A stretch of DNA of 64,000 nt from Enterobacteriaceae bacterium UBA7338 (GTDB lineage Bacteria > Pseudomonadota > Gammaproteobacteria > Enterobacterales > Enterobacteriaceae), in contig DKPJ01000010.1 of the NCBI GenBank assembly GCA_002480085.1, forward strand, positions 1 through 64,000, read 5' to 3'. Of the stretch, positions 15,536 through 24,103 are shown piece by piece; the first letter of the stretch is position 1; each line of letters starts with the position of its first letter. The notes beneath the pieces were generated by a model. It saw nothing but the letters and a program-made list of their open reading frames with translations. It was not told the origin of the DNA and searched no databases. The translations under genes were made by a program, and so were the position numbers.

Positions 15536-18500
15536 ATGAACGCATCTATACCTAACGCCAGCTCACTTGTCTTCTATTCCTTACCCAACTTTGCAGGCTC
15601 TTCTCTCGTAGCCGCCCATGGGCAGACCGGCATTGTCGCTTCTTCCGCGGCATCATGGGTCGAGCGGTCCGTCTCTGTACCCGGCACCGACGGCATGTAT
15701 ACGTTTATCTGGTCCGCCGTCGATACCGGCAACCCGGCGATGTCCTATGCCGGGCACGACGAGCAGTACATCAAAGCGAGCCTTCCCTATATCGAAAATG
15801 CTTTCCCCTCCCCCCAGTACCCGCTCCAGTACCTCGGTATCAACGCTTCCCTTGCCGTCCCCGTTTTTGTGCAGCTCTCCGGCGATTTTCCGGCAGAGAA
15901 CTGCCTCGCCGCCACCGCGCTCGTCCCTGGCTCCGTCAACTCGGTAACAACGTTCGCTTCCTCCCAGCACGATGGTGCTCTCGGATTTATTCAGCCCGTC
16001 AACGGTGCATCGACCCTCGTCTCACTGATGATCGGTACCCTCTCCGACGTGGACAGCACCGTGCAGTGGATGAGTGCGGCTTCGCTGATGCTCGTGTTTG
16101 CCAATAACGTCCTGACGCTTTCCGCTATCTCCAGTCTTCCCGACGGCTGGACCTTCGGCACCCCCACCCTGCAGTCGGACGGCTCCTGGCTCGTCACGCT
16201 TTCTGCCGGGCAGGTCTCTGATATCGGTACCCTCTATTCCGGCGTAGACTACACCGGCAACAGCCAGACGCTCTCGCCTCATCAGTCGCTTCAGGCCAAC
16301 TCCGGCTCCGGCTGGCTCTGGCGCTCCGTCAAACTTTCAGAAATGTCGGTGCTTCTTTACTCATCGTTCAATCCCGTGGATGCCGCCTACGACTACGTCG
16401 GCTATCAGCTCATACGCATGTCCAGCGATACCCCTGATTTTGCGACCCTCTTTACGGGTAACCTTCCTGCTCAGTTGCTCGCGCTTGACCGAACCGACGT
16501 CCAAATCTTTGTCAATCTCAACACATCTGCATCTGACGATGCCGTTATTGCCCTGACGCAGGCCTATCCAGTCGCCTTCTACTCTGCCGTTACTCGCGGT
16601 AATACTGGCCTGCTGGCACTCCTGCCTGCCTCGGGTACAGCGCAGAACGTCGCCGTCAAAGCCGGTGAACTCAACGCTGATGGCTCAGCTAGCTTCTCTC
16701 TCTCAGGCGAATTTTCTGTCTCTCTCGAGGAGGGCATACCGGTCATTACGCCCGGTACTGGCATTCCAGCATCCTGGTCATTCAGTGCACCGATAGTTCA
16801 GGCGGATGGAACCTGGCTTGTCACGCTCTCAGATACCGCTGTTAACGAACTTACTCTCTATAGCAGCGCCAATTATCAGGGGGATAGCACGCAACTGGCG
16901 ACCGGGGAGAGTATCCTGCTACGCTCACCGCTATGGCAGTGGAACTGGCAGTCAGCACGGCTTAACGGTAATTACCTTTTTAGCCATACTCTGTTGGCCA
17001 ACCCAGATACGTTTGACTTCCGCACCTATGCAGACAGCTACGACACCGCCGACATAGCGGATCTCTCCACGCTCTATCCGATTGTCACGCATGCCGCCGT
17101 TGAGGGTACGGCGCTTAACGAAGATGAAATAGCCATTCGTGTCGTTCTGCTACCTGACGACACTAGCCAGGCCGTGGTTGCCGTAACACTTCAGACCATG
17201 CCTTCCGGCGCTCCGTTAAACCACCTCGCCAGCGTTGGCAACGGCCTGCTTAGCGTGCCTGGCGTACTCGCCGTGATAAACAAAAAGCATGCTCCCGTTA
17301 CCTTACCGTTGCAGGTGGGCAAGCTGGATACGACAACCGGTCTTGTGACGTGGCAGGTAACCACGACCCTTATCGCCGGTTGGAATGATAAAAATCAGTT
17401 ACCTGAGCTAGCTTTCGGTGTAGATGCGCCTGATGACTGGGTACTCTACCCAGCGCGGGCCACCGGCAAAGCCGGAGAGTATCGCACGGTATTCTCCGGT
17501 AATATCATTGCACCTTTCATTACACCGCGCGGTCCAAGAGGAAGAACATTTTATTGCAACCATGCGATCCTGACGGCGCTGGATACCGACACGCTGAAAC
17601 CAGTAGAAGCGCTATGGCAATATGAAGGAGAGATCCACTCGGAGCAGGCCACCTGCTTTATTGACGTCTCACCCTTCCGTCCGCTACACGTGCGCAGCGG
17701 TAAAGGCCGGCAGGCTACCATCCTCCGGCCAGGCAATATCGCCGAGACATGGGATACACAGGTAAAAAATAATGCCGTTGCCGCGTTGACGGATAACAGC
17801 ACTCCGCTGGCATGGGGTGACAGTAGTCACGGCGGCAGCATCCCTTCAGACATCGCCTCGCGAACTGACCTCATCTACCTGTCCGGAAACTATGCTGCTT
17901 TTGCCGCCCTCTCAAAAACGGGTAGCGTGGTTGCCTGGGGTAAAAGTAGCTATGGTGGCAGCATCCCAACAGATATCGCTTCGCGCACTGATATAGTCAG
18001 CGTGATGAGTACGACGACGGCTTTTGCCGCGCTGACCGCGAGCGGCAGCGTAGTCGCCTGGGGAAATACCGAGGCCGGTGGTAGCGTGCCGACAGATATT
18101 GCTTCTCAAACCAACCTCACCAGCCTGGCTGGAAGTAACGCAACGTTTGCCGCTTTGACCGCCACTGGCGGTGTGGTCGCCTGGGGAGGCGGTGATGGTG
18201 TCCCGGATGATATTGCCTCGCGTACTGATTTAGTTAGTCTGGCGGCCAACCTTTCAGCTTTTGCTGCCCTGACCGCGAGCGGCGGTATGGTTACCTGGGG
18301 CGACAGCAGCTTTGGTGGTGATGCCCCGGATGATTATAAGTCGCGAACCGACCTGGTAGGTGTGACTGGAAATGAGTTTGCCTTTACCGCTCTGACCGCA
18401 GGCGGCAGCGTGCTCGCCTGGGGAGATGCGGGTAGCGGTGGTAGCCTTCCAGAAGATATTGCCTCGCGGACGGATATTATTGGCGTAACAGGAAGTTCAT

Positions 18501-18865
18501 ATGCGTTTGCGGCACTTACTGCTTCCGGCAGTGTTGTCACCTGGGGTAACAAAGATTATGGCGAAGCGTTACCAGACGATATCGCCTCCCGCACCGATCT
18601 GGTTAGTATAACCGCAACCGCTGGAGCTTTTGCTGCCATAACCGCCGCGGGTAATGTCGTGACGTGGGGTTCTACCTCAAGTGGTGCAACTATTCCAGAT
18701 GACATTGCGTCATTACTCACCGGTGTCGTGGCAATCTACGCAGGCACTAATAGTTTTATCGCCCTGAAATCCGACAATAGCGTGGTGGTATGGGGCAATG
18801 ACTACTCAGCGGATATGGATGAGATTCCTTCTTCTCTCCAGGGAAATATTTCTTATCTGAAATAG
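15536..18865 (+). CDS. large repeat protein: beta/gamma-crystallin-like modules plus RCC1-like repeats
   Basis: 1109 residues, start supported by AAGGAAAT eight bases upstream. No signal peptide or transmembrane segment is apparent. Residues 1-520 carry three crystallin-like motifs of the form YxxxxYxG: FYSLPNFAG at the N-terminus, LYSGVDYTG near 234 and LYSSANYQG near 442. The second and third sit in a duplicated module that starts DGWTFGTPTLQSDGSWLVTL (about 203) and ASWSFSAPIVQADGTWLVTL (about 412). A linker (about 520-745) has two short Cys-containing stretches. Residues about 748-1109 hold nine RCC1-like repeats of about 41 residues, each built on FAALTASGSVVAWG...GGSIPDDIASRTDL, enough for a closed propeller. 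Function unknown; a surface or secreted interaction protein is one possibility. A terminator follows. Confidence 0.88.
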   Translation: MNASIPNASSLVFYSLPNFAGSSLVAAHGQTGIVASSAASWVERSVSVPGTDGMYTFIWSAVDTGNPAMSYAGHDEQYIKASLPYIENAFPSPQYPLQYLGINASLAVPVFVQLSGDFPAENCLAATALVPGSVNSVTTFASSQHDGALGFIQPVNGASTLVSLMIGTLSDVDSTVQWMSAASLMLVFANNVLTLSAISSLPDGWTFGTPTLQSDGSWLVTLSAGQVSDIGTLYSGVDYTGNSQTLSPHQSLQANSGSGWLWRSVKLSEMSVLLYSSFNPVDAAYDYVGYQLIRMSSDTPDFATLFTGNLPAQLLALDRTDVQIFVNLNTSASDDAVIALTQAYPVAFYSAVTRGNTGLLALLPASGTAQNVAVKAGELNADGSASFSLSGEFSVSLEEGIPVITPGTGIPASWSFSAPIVQADGTWLVTLSDTAVNELTLYSSANYQGDSTQLATGESILLRSPLWQWNWQSARLNGNYLFSHTLLANPDTFDFRTYADSYDTADIADLSTLYPIVTHAAVEGTALNEDEIAIRVVLLPDDTSQAVVAVTLQTMPSGAPLNHLASVGNGLLSVPGVLAVINKKHAPVTLPLQVGKLDTTTGLVTWQVTTTLIAGWNDKNQLPELAFGVDAPDDWVLYPARATGKAGEYRTVFSGNIIAPFITPRGPRGRTFYCNHAILTALDTDTLKPVEALWQYEGEIHSEQATCFIDVSPFRPLHVRSGKGRQATILRPGNIAETWDTQVKNNAVAALTDNSTPLAWGDSSHGGSIPSDIASRTDLIYLSGNYAAFAALSKTGSVVAWGKSSYGGSIPTDIASRTDIVSVMSTTTAFAALTASGSVVAWGNTEAGGSVPTDIASQTNLTSLAGSNATFAALTATGGVVAWGGGDGVPDDIASRTDLVSLAANLSAFAALTASGGMVTWGDSSFGGDAPDDYKSRTDLVGVTGNEFAFTALTAGGSVLAWGDAGSGGSLPEDIASRTDIIGVTGSSYAFAALTASGSVVTWGNKDYGEALPDDIASRTDLVSITATAGAFAAITAAGNVVTWGSTSSGATIPDDIASLLTGVVAIYAGTNSFIALKSDNSVVVWGNDYSADMDEIPSSLQGNISYLK
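17776..18864 (+). repeat. tandem coding repeat, about 123 bp per unit, nine units
   Basis: The 3' third of the 1109-residue gene is a divergent tandem array. The protein unit is about 41 residues (AALTASGSVVAWG..., then IPDDIASRTDL); the fourth unit is a few residues shorter and the last is degenerate. DNA identity between units is moderate, indicating old duplications rather than recent slippage. Confidence 0.85.
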
Positions 18866-18880
18866 CGCTGAACCTTTTTC

Positions 18881-18904
18881 GGGCGGGTTTTCCCCGCCCT
18901 TTTT
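18881..18904 (+). terminator. rho-independent terminator after the repeat-protein gene
   Basis: GGGCGGG (18881-18887), loop TTTTC, CCCGCCC (18893-18899), then a run of T. It sits 15 bp after the stop codon and touches the stop of the convergent EamA gene. Confidence 0.92.
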
Positions 18905-19790
18905 ATTCTGTAGAGGGCTGCGTAAGCTGCTTAACCATTCGCCATCTGAACCACAGCTGGGCCACTAATATTAATATCCCACCGCTGATCTTCTGCATCG
19001 GCAGCTTCTCCCCGTACCAGATGGCCGCCGCGATCACCGTCAGCAGCGGCTCCAGCACCATGATGATCGCCGCATTGGCGACGGCGGCATGCTTCTGTCC
19101 CTGTAGCTGGAGGCCAAAGCGCAGACTGGTGGCGATCAGGATACTGGCAAGCAGCCACATTGCGGTGGTCGCGGTAAACGGCTGGGTCCACGTCTCCGTC
19201 ACCCCGGACAGCACCAGCCCCACTACCCCGGTCATGCCCAGCTGTACTGCCGTCAGCGGCAGCAGCGGCACCTCCCTGGCGCAGCGGCTGGTGTAGCAGA
19301 AGGAGATCGACTGCACCACGGCGGTCAGCAGAAACCACCCCTGGCTGGCATGAAACGACACTGGAAACTGCAGGCTCAGCAGCCCCAGCCCAACGAAGGC
19401 CAGCGGCAGACACTCCCAGTAGGCGCGGGCGGGCCGGACCTTCATCATCCCCCAGGCTACCAGCGGCACGAACAGCATCGACAGGCTCATGATGAATGCG
19501 CCTTCGCCCAGCGAGGGGGTGGTAGAGACGGAGTAGATCCACAGGCACATGGTCAGCGCCATCCAGCCACCGCTGATCAGCACCCTTACTATCTGTTCAC
19601 GCGGGATGTGCTGCCCCCGGCAGAACGGCAGCAGGACCAGCGCGGCACAGCCAAAGCGTAACCCCAGAAAGGCAAAAACCGGCATCCCGGAGATGCCTTC
19701 CCGGGAGAAGATCCAGCCGCAGGCGGCGATAAGGGTGACCATAACGAGAAGTACATCAGCCTGCCGCTGTGGGTTCATTGAAAGATTCAT
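18903..19790 (-). CDS. EamA/DMT-superfamily exporter
   Basis: About 295 residues with ten predicted membrane helices in two EamA halves (about 10-140 and 150-285). The ends of the halves carry hallmarks such as GLRFGCAALVLLPF and ALSxxxVLEPLL-like AAIIMVLEPLLTVIAA. Family members export amino acids or other metabolites; the substrate here is unknown. The start is uncertain: ATG at 19790 is used, with GTG at 19793 in the same frame and no clear ribosome-binding site. Confidence 0.85.
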   Translation of the reverse strand: MNLSMNPQRQADVLLVMVTLIAACGWIFSREGISGMPVFAFLGLRFGCAALVLLPFCRGQHIPREQIVRVLISGGWMALTMCLWIYSVSTTPSLGEGAFIMSLSMLFVPLVAWGMMKVRPARAYWECLPLAFVGLGLLSLQFPVSFHASQGWFLLTAVVQSISFCYTSRCAREVPLLPLTAVQLGMTGVVGLVLSGVTETWTQPFTATTAMWLLASILIATSLRFGLQLQGQKHAAVANAAIIMVLEPLLTVIAAAIWYGEKLPMQKISGGILILVAQLWFRWRMVKQLTQPSTE

Positions 19791-19793
19791 CAC

Positions 19794-20128
19794 TACAAAT
19801 AAATATAAAAAACGGTTGTGTCATCATAGTGCTAATGACATCAATTAAATAGATCGTTAGCAGGCGAAATATTAACCCCTGTACTTTAGGTGGGTTATTT
19901 ATTGCTATCGCCACCTTCAGATTAAGCTTATATCGCCACAATTTTCGCCAAAACCAGTAATTATCGCCAAAAAGTTGCACCCTGCGCCTATTTTATTTAT
20001 GGTGTACCCCCGCCGCTAAACGTGGCGAATTAATCATCATCTGCATCTTATAGCTTTCATTTCCTTTGATTTGGGTTTTACGGCTGCGAAAGCTATAAGG
20101 TTGCGCCATCCACACTCATGGGGAGTTT
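19794..20128. promoter_or_regulatory. 335-bp AT-rich divergent regulatory region
   Basis: No gene is seen here. The region contains several TCGCCA motifs (starting at about 19918, 19933, 19945 and 19964, with TGGCGA inverted at 20023). It also has a perfect 12-bp inverted repeat, CTTATAGCTTTC at 20047-20058 and GAAAGCTATAAG at 20088-20099. It separates the EamA exporter from the ProP-like symporter, so both promoters must lie here. Confidence 0.55.
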
Positions 20129-21598
20129 ATGAGCAACGGAACGACGTTAAACCAGCAACAAAATCACGCTTCACCAGGCAATGAATTAACCGTAGACGAC
20201 ATCACCGTTATCGACAGTGGCCTGCTGAAAAAGGCCGTCGGCGCAGCCGCGCTGGGCAACACCATGGAGTGGTTCGACTTTGGGGTCTACAGCTACCTGG
20301 CAGTGATCATCGGCCAGGTCTTCTTTCCCGGCGCCAGCAGCACCGCGCAGCTGATCGCCTCCTTCGGCACCTTTGCCGCCGCCTTCATCGTGCGTCCTAT
20401 CGGCGGGATGGTATTTGGCCCGCTGGGAGATCGCTTCGGTCGCCAGAAGATCCTCGCCCTGACGATGATCATGATGTCGGTAGGCACCTTCTGCATCGGC
20501 CTGATCCCCTCCTATGACAGCATTGGTATCGCCGCGCCGATCCTGCTGCTGGTAGCGCGTCTCGTGCAGGGCTTCTCCACCGGGGGCGAGTACGGCGGAG
20601 CCGCGACCTTTATCGCGGAGTACTCCACCGACAAACGCCGTGGATTTATGGGTAGCTTCCTGGAGTTTGGTACTCTTGGCGGCTATCTGCTGGGTGCCAG
20701 CCTGGTGACGATCATGATCGCGGTTCTGCCCACCGAGGCGATGCACGCCTGGGGCTGGCGCATTCCCTTCTTCCTGGCCGCGCCGCTGGGGCTGTTTGGC
20801 CTCTACATTCGGCTGAAGCTGGAGGAGACCCCGGCATTTAAAGATCATATGGACAAGCAGGAGGCGCTGGAGCACAGCAAGCCTCAGCTCAGCCTGTTAC
20901 AGATGCTGAACAAACACCGCAAGCAGATCCTGAAGTGCATCGGCCTGGTGCTGGTGTTCAACGTCTCGAACTACATGCTGACCTCCTACATGCCAAGCTA
21001 TCTGACCAGCGTGCTGGGCATGAGCGAGCTGACCGGGCTGCTGCTGGTGATGGTGATCATGTTTGTCATGATGCCGCTGACCCTCGCCTGGGGCTACTGG
21101 ACTGACCGCATCGGCCGTCGTCCGGTGATTGGCCTGGGCGCTGCGGGTCTGATCCTGCTGGCGATCCCGAGCTTTATGCTGATCGGCTCCGGCAATATGC
21201 TGGCTGTATTTGGCGGGCTGGTTATTCTTGGCGTGCTGCACACCTGCTTTAGCGGCACCATGCCCGCTACGCTCCCGGCCCTGTTCGTAACCGACATCCG
21301 CTACAGCGCGCTGGCGATTGGCTTTAACCTGTCGGTCTCGCTGTTCGGCGGCACTACGCCGCTGGTGACCGCCTGGCTGGTGAACACCACGCACAACGTG
21401 ATGATGCCGGCCTACTATATGATGGGTGCGGGGATTATCGGTCTGATTACGGTCCTGACCCTGCGCGAGACGGCCCAGAAGCCGCTGAGCGGCTCCTCCC
21501 CGGCGGTGGCGACGCATGCCGAGGCGCACCGTCTGATCGATAAGCTGCGCAAGCAGAAGCGCGCTAAGCACCTGCGAGCGCAGGTGGCGAGCGAATAA
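20129..21598 (+). CDS. ProP-like MFS solute:proton symporter
   Basis: 489 residues, 12 predicted helices, clearly homologous to E. coli ProP (metabolite:H+ symporter family). Shared features are LGNTMEWFDFGVYSYLA in helix 1, GDRFGRQKIL in loop 2-3, and LVQGFSTGGEYGGAATFIAEY. It lacks the long C-terminal coiled coil of ProP and ends in a short basic helix, so osmotic control as in ProP is doubtful. Likely substrates are proline, betaines or related zwitterions. Start supported by GGGGAG upstream. A hairpin-forming repeat lies 30-80 bp upstream. Confidence 0.88.
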   Translation: MSNGTTLNQQQNHASPGNELTVDDITVIDSGLLKKAVGAAALGNTMEWFDFGVYSYLAVIIGQVFFPGASSTAQLIASFGTFAAAFIVRPIGGMVFGPLGDRFGRQKILALTMIMMSVGTFCIGLIPSYDSIGIAAPILLLVARLVQGFSTGGEYGGAATFIAEYSTDKRRGFMGSFLEFGTLGGYLLGASLVTIMIAVLPTEAMHAWGWRIPFFLAAPLGLFGLYIRLKLEETPAFKDHMDKQEALEHSKPQLSLLQMLNKHRKQILKCIGLVLVFNVSNYMLTSYMPSYLTSVLGMSELTGLLLVMVIMFVMMPLTLAWGYWTDRIGRRPVIGLGAAGLILLAIPSFMLIGSGNMLAVFGGLVILGVLHTCFSGTMPATLPALFVTDIRYSALAIGFNLSVSLFGGTTPLVTAWLVNTTHNVMMPAYYMMGAGIIGLITVLTLRETAQKPLSGSSPAVATHAEAHRLIDKLRKQKRAKHLRAQVASE

Positions 21599-21607
21599 GA
21601 TCGCCTA

Positions 21608-21698
21608 TGCCGGATGGCGGCTAACGCCTTATCCGGCCTACAGTATCACCATCGGCACTACAGTGGTGTAGGCCGGGTAAGCGCAGCGCCACCCGGCA
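21608..21698. repeat. pair of REP units (BIME-like)
   Basis: Two convergent REP palindromes, at about 21608-21641 (GCCGGATGGCGGCTAACGCC, then TTATCCGGCCTAC) and 21666-21698 (GTAGGCCGGGTAAGCGCAGC, then GCCACCCGGC), occupy the gap between the convergent ProP-like and DUF3750 genes. Confidence 0.88.
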
Positions 21699-21711
21699 TT
21701 ACCTTACCGTT

Positions 21712-22479
21712 TTACTGCTCCTGCAAATTATCCGACCCTACGCCGCCGATAAACGGCAGGCGCAGGCGCAAGGGCGTAAAGTCGAGACCGACGTTTAAAC
21801 CAAGCACGTTAAGCTCAAACCCCTCCTCTGCTCCCAGGGTGACCCCCGCCACGCCCAGTACCGAAACCTGTAGCCCGCGCCCGGAAGGCGGCAAGCCGAT
21901 GGGCCGGTAAATCGGACGATAGTCTTTGCCTACCGCATTAGCCGGCAGGTCGAGCCGCAGATCGGGTACTTCACGCCCAATATGGGCAATAAAGGTATTG
22001 CTGTTGGGACCCGGCCACGCGTGATAGGTGGTGGGCCACGGGTAGGAGGCAATCGCCGCCTCAATCTGCGGGATCATCGCTTCGGCTTCTGGCCCCCGAC
22101 GATCCACCAGCAGGCGCGGTCTGGCCCCATACCAGTAGCCATCGGCAAGATTACGGTCGCGGCGTACCTTATCGCCGCTGCCCCAGCTGATCACCTCGTA
22201 GCGGGTGTAGTGGTTCTCTCCGGCGCGTTTGAAGATGATCCACGGATGCACCGCCACCGCCCCTTTCCAGCCATAGGTTGGCGCAGCATAGACCTGAATA
22301 ATCGCCAGCCGGGCAAATTTGACCGGATCGGGCGCGATGCCGGACGAGTCTCGTCGGGCGGACCACCACCCCTCGCTGGCCTTCGCCTCGCGCTGGCTTA
22401 CCGCCTGGGCGAGGCTGGCTACGAGAGAGAGCAAAATAATACACAGCAAACTCAATAGAACTGTTTTGAGAGCGATCAT
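21712..22479 (-). CDS. DUF3750 domain-containing envelope protein
   Basis: 255 residues with an N-terminal hydrophobic segment (about 5-27: TVLLSLLCIILLSLVASLAQA) that looks like a signal peptide or single anchor. The DUF3750 signature follows (AIIQVYAAPTYGWKGAVAVHPWIIFK split around residue 60, then TTYHAWPGPNSNTFIAHI near 150). The HAWPGPNSNTF segment has conserved polar residues that could be catalytic, but no function is established for the family. It is monocistronic between a REP pair and the terminator of the GntR gene. Confidence 0.85.
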   Translation of the reverse strand: MIALKTVLLSLLCIILLSLVASLAQAVSQREAKASEGWWSARRDSSGIAPDPVKFARLAIIQVYAAPTYGWKGAVAVHPWIIFKRAGENHYTRYEVISWGSGDKVRRDRNLADGYWYGARPRLLVDRRGPEAEAMIPQIEAAIASYPWPTTYHAWPGPNSNTFIAHIGREVPDLRLDLPANAVGKDYRPIYRPIGLPPSGRGLQVSVLGVAGVTLGAEEGFELNVLGLNVGLDFTPLRLRLPFIGGVGSDNLQEQ

Positions 22480-22495
22480 GGCACCTGTAGGGAAA

Positions 22496-22539
22496 TAAAA
22501 AAACGGCGGGAGTTGGCCTATTCTACCGCCGTTTTTTTA
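22496..22539 (-). terminator. rho-independent terminator downstream of the GntR gene
   Basis: AAAAAACGGCGG and CCGCCGTTTTTT form a long stem around an 18-nt loop, with A/T tracts on both flanks. It lies between the DUF3750 start and the GntR gene. Confidence 0.85.
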
Positions 22540-22584
22540 CCCAGCAAGCGCTGTGCTCAATTTATCACCAAACTTTACTCAGGC

Positions 22585-22656
22585 TTAAACTTCCAGTCCG
22601 GCGCGGAACTGGCCCCACTTCAGCACCGAGTTGACGCCAATGGAGAGGAACGGTAT
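22585..22656 (-). pseudogene. possible C-terminal gene remnant downstream of the GntR gene
   Basis: Immediately after the GntR stop, the same reading frame stays open for 23 codons and ends with GVNSVLKWGQFRAGLEV and a TAA. It has no start codon and reads like the natural C-terminus of a longer protein. A deletion could have removed the body of a gene that followed GntR. The parent family is not recognised, and a chance open frame of this length is possible. Confidence 0.35.
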
Positions 22657-23355
22657 TTAGCGGTTGCCTTCCGGCGTCTGGATCAGATGGTCAGTTTTCA
22701 GCCCCTGCGGAGCGATAAAAATCTCCATATTGACCCGGCAAAGCTCCCAGTGCTCAAACACCAGATCGACAACGGCCTGTTCATCCCGCGCCTCGATGGC
22801 GGTAATAAAGGCATCGTGATGATCCGCCGCGAGCTGCAAACGCTGCTCCATATCTTCATCCTGCGGACGAAAGAAGGTATGGCCGATGCGGCAGTGGTCG
22901 ATCAGCAGGCGTCCCAGGCTGGGTTGCAGATAGGGATTACCCGCCATCTCCCCCATCAGCTCATGGAAGCGATTATTCTCCAGGGCCAGCGCTTCGGCGT
23001 CATGGGTCTGCATCGCCTTACGAAAACGTTTTTGCGTCTCCTTCAAGGCCTTTAGCTGGGCAGGCTTATAGTTCTGCACCGCCAGTCGCCCGGTGGCGGC
23101 ATAGATCATCGGCGCAACCAGGAAGAAGTTGCGCAGCGTTGAGTGGCTCATAGGGATCACACGCACGCCGCGCTTCTCGACAATTTCGAGATAGCCCTCA
23201 CCGGCCAGCCGCTGAAAAACCTCTCTCACTGGCGTCCGGGACAGGCCGTACTGCGCGGTGAGGCTGGACTCATCCAGCAGCTCATCCGGGTCAAGCTCCA
23301 TCGTTAAGATAAGACGCTTTAGGTCCTCATAGAGCGCCACTTTACCCGCTCTCAT
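22657..23355 (-). CDS. GntR-family regulator, FCD (FadR) subfamily
   Basis: 232 residues. The GntR winged helix is at about 5-70 (LDESSLTAQYGLSRTPVREV, EGYLEIVEKRGVRVI). The all-helical FCD effector domain is at about 80-215 and shows the expected metal/effector ligands: ENNRFHELMGEMAGNPYL, DHCRIGHTF, and DHHDAFITAIEARD. FCD regulators usually sense organic acids and repress a neighbouring catabolic operon. No such operon is intact beside it; the fragment directly downstream may be what is left of one. Confidence 0.88.
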   Translation of the reverse strand: MRAGKVALYEDLKRLILTMELDPDELLDESSLTAQYGLSRTPVREVFQRLAGEGYLEIVEKRGVRVIPMSHSTLRNFFLVAPMIYAATGRLAVQNYKPAQLKALKETQKRFRKAMQTHDAEALALENNRFHELMGEMAGNPYLQPSLGRLLIDHCRIGHTFFRPQDEDMEQRLQLAADHHDAFITAIEARDEQAVVDLVFEHWELCRVNMEIFIAPQGLKTDHLIQTPEGNR

Positions 23356-23495
23356 TGTCGCCTCCAGGAAATGCCCTGTGCATATTGAGTGTGATATTGA
23401 TTAACCTACATAAAAAGCCTGTATACCGCAAAAATAGTTAATAGATTCACACCTTACACAAGTATATGTTTTAACAGGAGATTGCGATGCTATCC

Positions 23496-23564
23496 TTATG
23501 CCTCTTCCATTGGCACATCGATCCAGATGGTCTTTAGCTCCTCCCACTCTCTTTCATCAGCTTC
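23496..23564 (-). pseudogene. possible gene remnant between the MarR and GntR genes
   Basis: On the minus strand after the MarR gene, an open stretch without a start codon ends in EREWEELKTIWIDVPMEEA and TAA. A partly overlapping second frame just upstream reads FSAEAVEKLMKE. Together they look like one frameshifted C-terminus. The source protein is not recognised and the call rests on coding-like composition only. Confidence 0.3.
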
Positions 23565-23614
23565 TCAACCGCTTCAGCAGAAAACTGAGATCGGGCTTCG
23601 GCTCAGGGGTGCTT

Positions 23615-24103
23615 TCAGGGGCTATCCGGTGTGGCATCTTCATCAGGCTCCTGTAGTCCACTCAGCTTGCTGAGGAGACGTTTTAGATCGGCGATATCCT
23701 GCGCATCCAGACCGGCGGTGATGGTCGCCTCCGCGCGCTTCGCCTGCTCAATCATCCGCTCCAGCATCGCCTCGCCCGCCGCGGTCATCGAGACCAGCTT
23801 ACGCCGACGGTTAGCGGGATCGGTCTGAACCTGCAGCAGGCCGCTTTTGCTCATCCGATCGATCACATAGGTGCCGGTGGCTTTATCAAACCCGGCGCGG
23901 TTGCCAAGCGTTTGTTGATCGCAGGCGGTCTCCTCTTTCAGCACCACCAGGATGGCGTACTGTACGGCGGACAGACCGGTATCGACGTTTTGCGTCCAGC
24001 ACTGGGTCGTGCGTTGCCCTGCCCGGCGCATCAGGTGCATTAATGAACAGTCGCCATGCGGCCACAGGGGCGCGGCAACGAGTGGGTCGCGATTTTCCGC
24101 CAT
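23615..24103 (-). CDS. MarR-family transcriptional regulator
   Basis: 162 residues with a winged helix-turn-helix at about 40-125 (LSAVQYAILVVLKEE, TLGNRAGFDKATGTYVIDRM, DPANRRRKLVSMTAAG). The DPANRRRKLV wing is typical of MarR proteins, which commonly sense phenolic or lipophilic ligands. It is divergent from the CmoA-like/ICMT-like pair across 299 bp and is their probable regulator. Two cysteines in the N-terminal arm (DCSLM, QCWTQ) could be redox-sensitive; that is speculative. Confidence 0.85.
   Translation of the reverse strand: MAENRDPLVAAPLWPHGDCSLMHLMRRAGQRTTQCWTQNVDTGLSAVQYAILVVLKEETACDQQTLGNRAGFDKATGTYVIDRMSKSGLLQVQTDPANRRRKLVSMTAAGEAMLERMIEQAKRAEATITAGLDAQDIADLKRLLSKLSGLQEPDEDATPDSP

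Noticed and set aside
17776..18864. CRISPR-like or minisatellite array
   Set aside because: The roughly 123-bp periodicity is a protein repeat inside an open frame; unit DNA identity is too low and there are no spacers.
15536..18865. Autotransporter or RTX-type adhesin
   Set aside because: No signal peptide, no C-terminal barrel ending in an aromatic residue and no GGxGxDxUx nonapeptides are visible.
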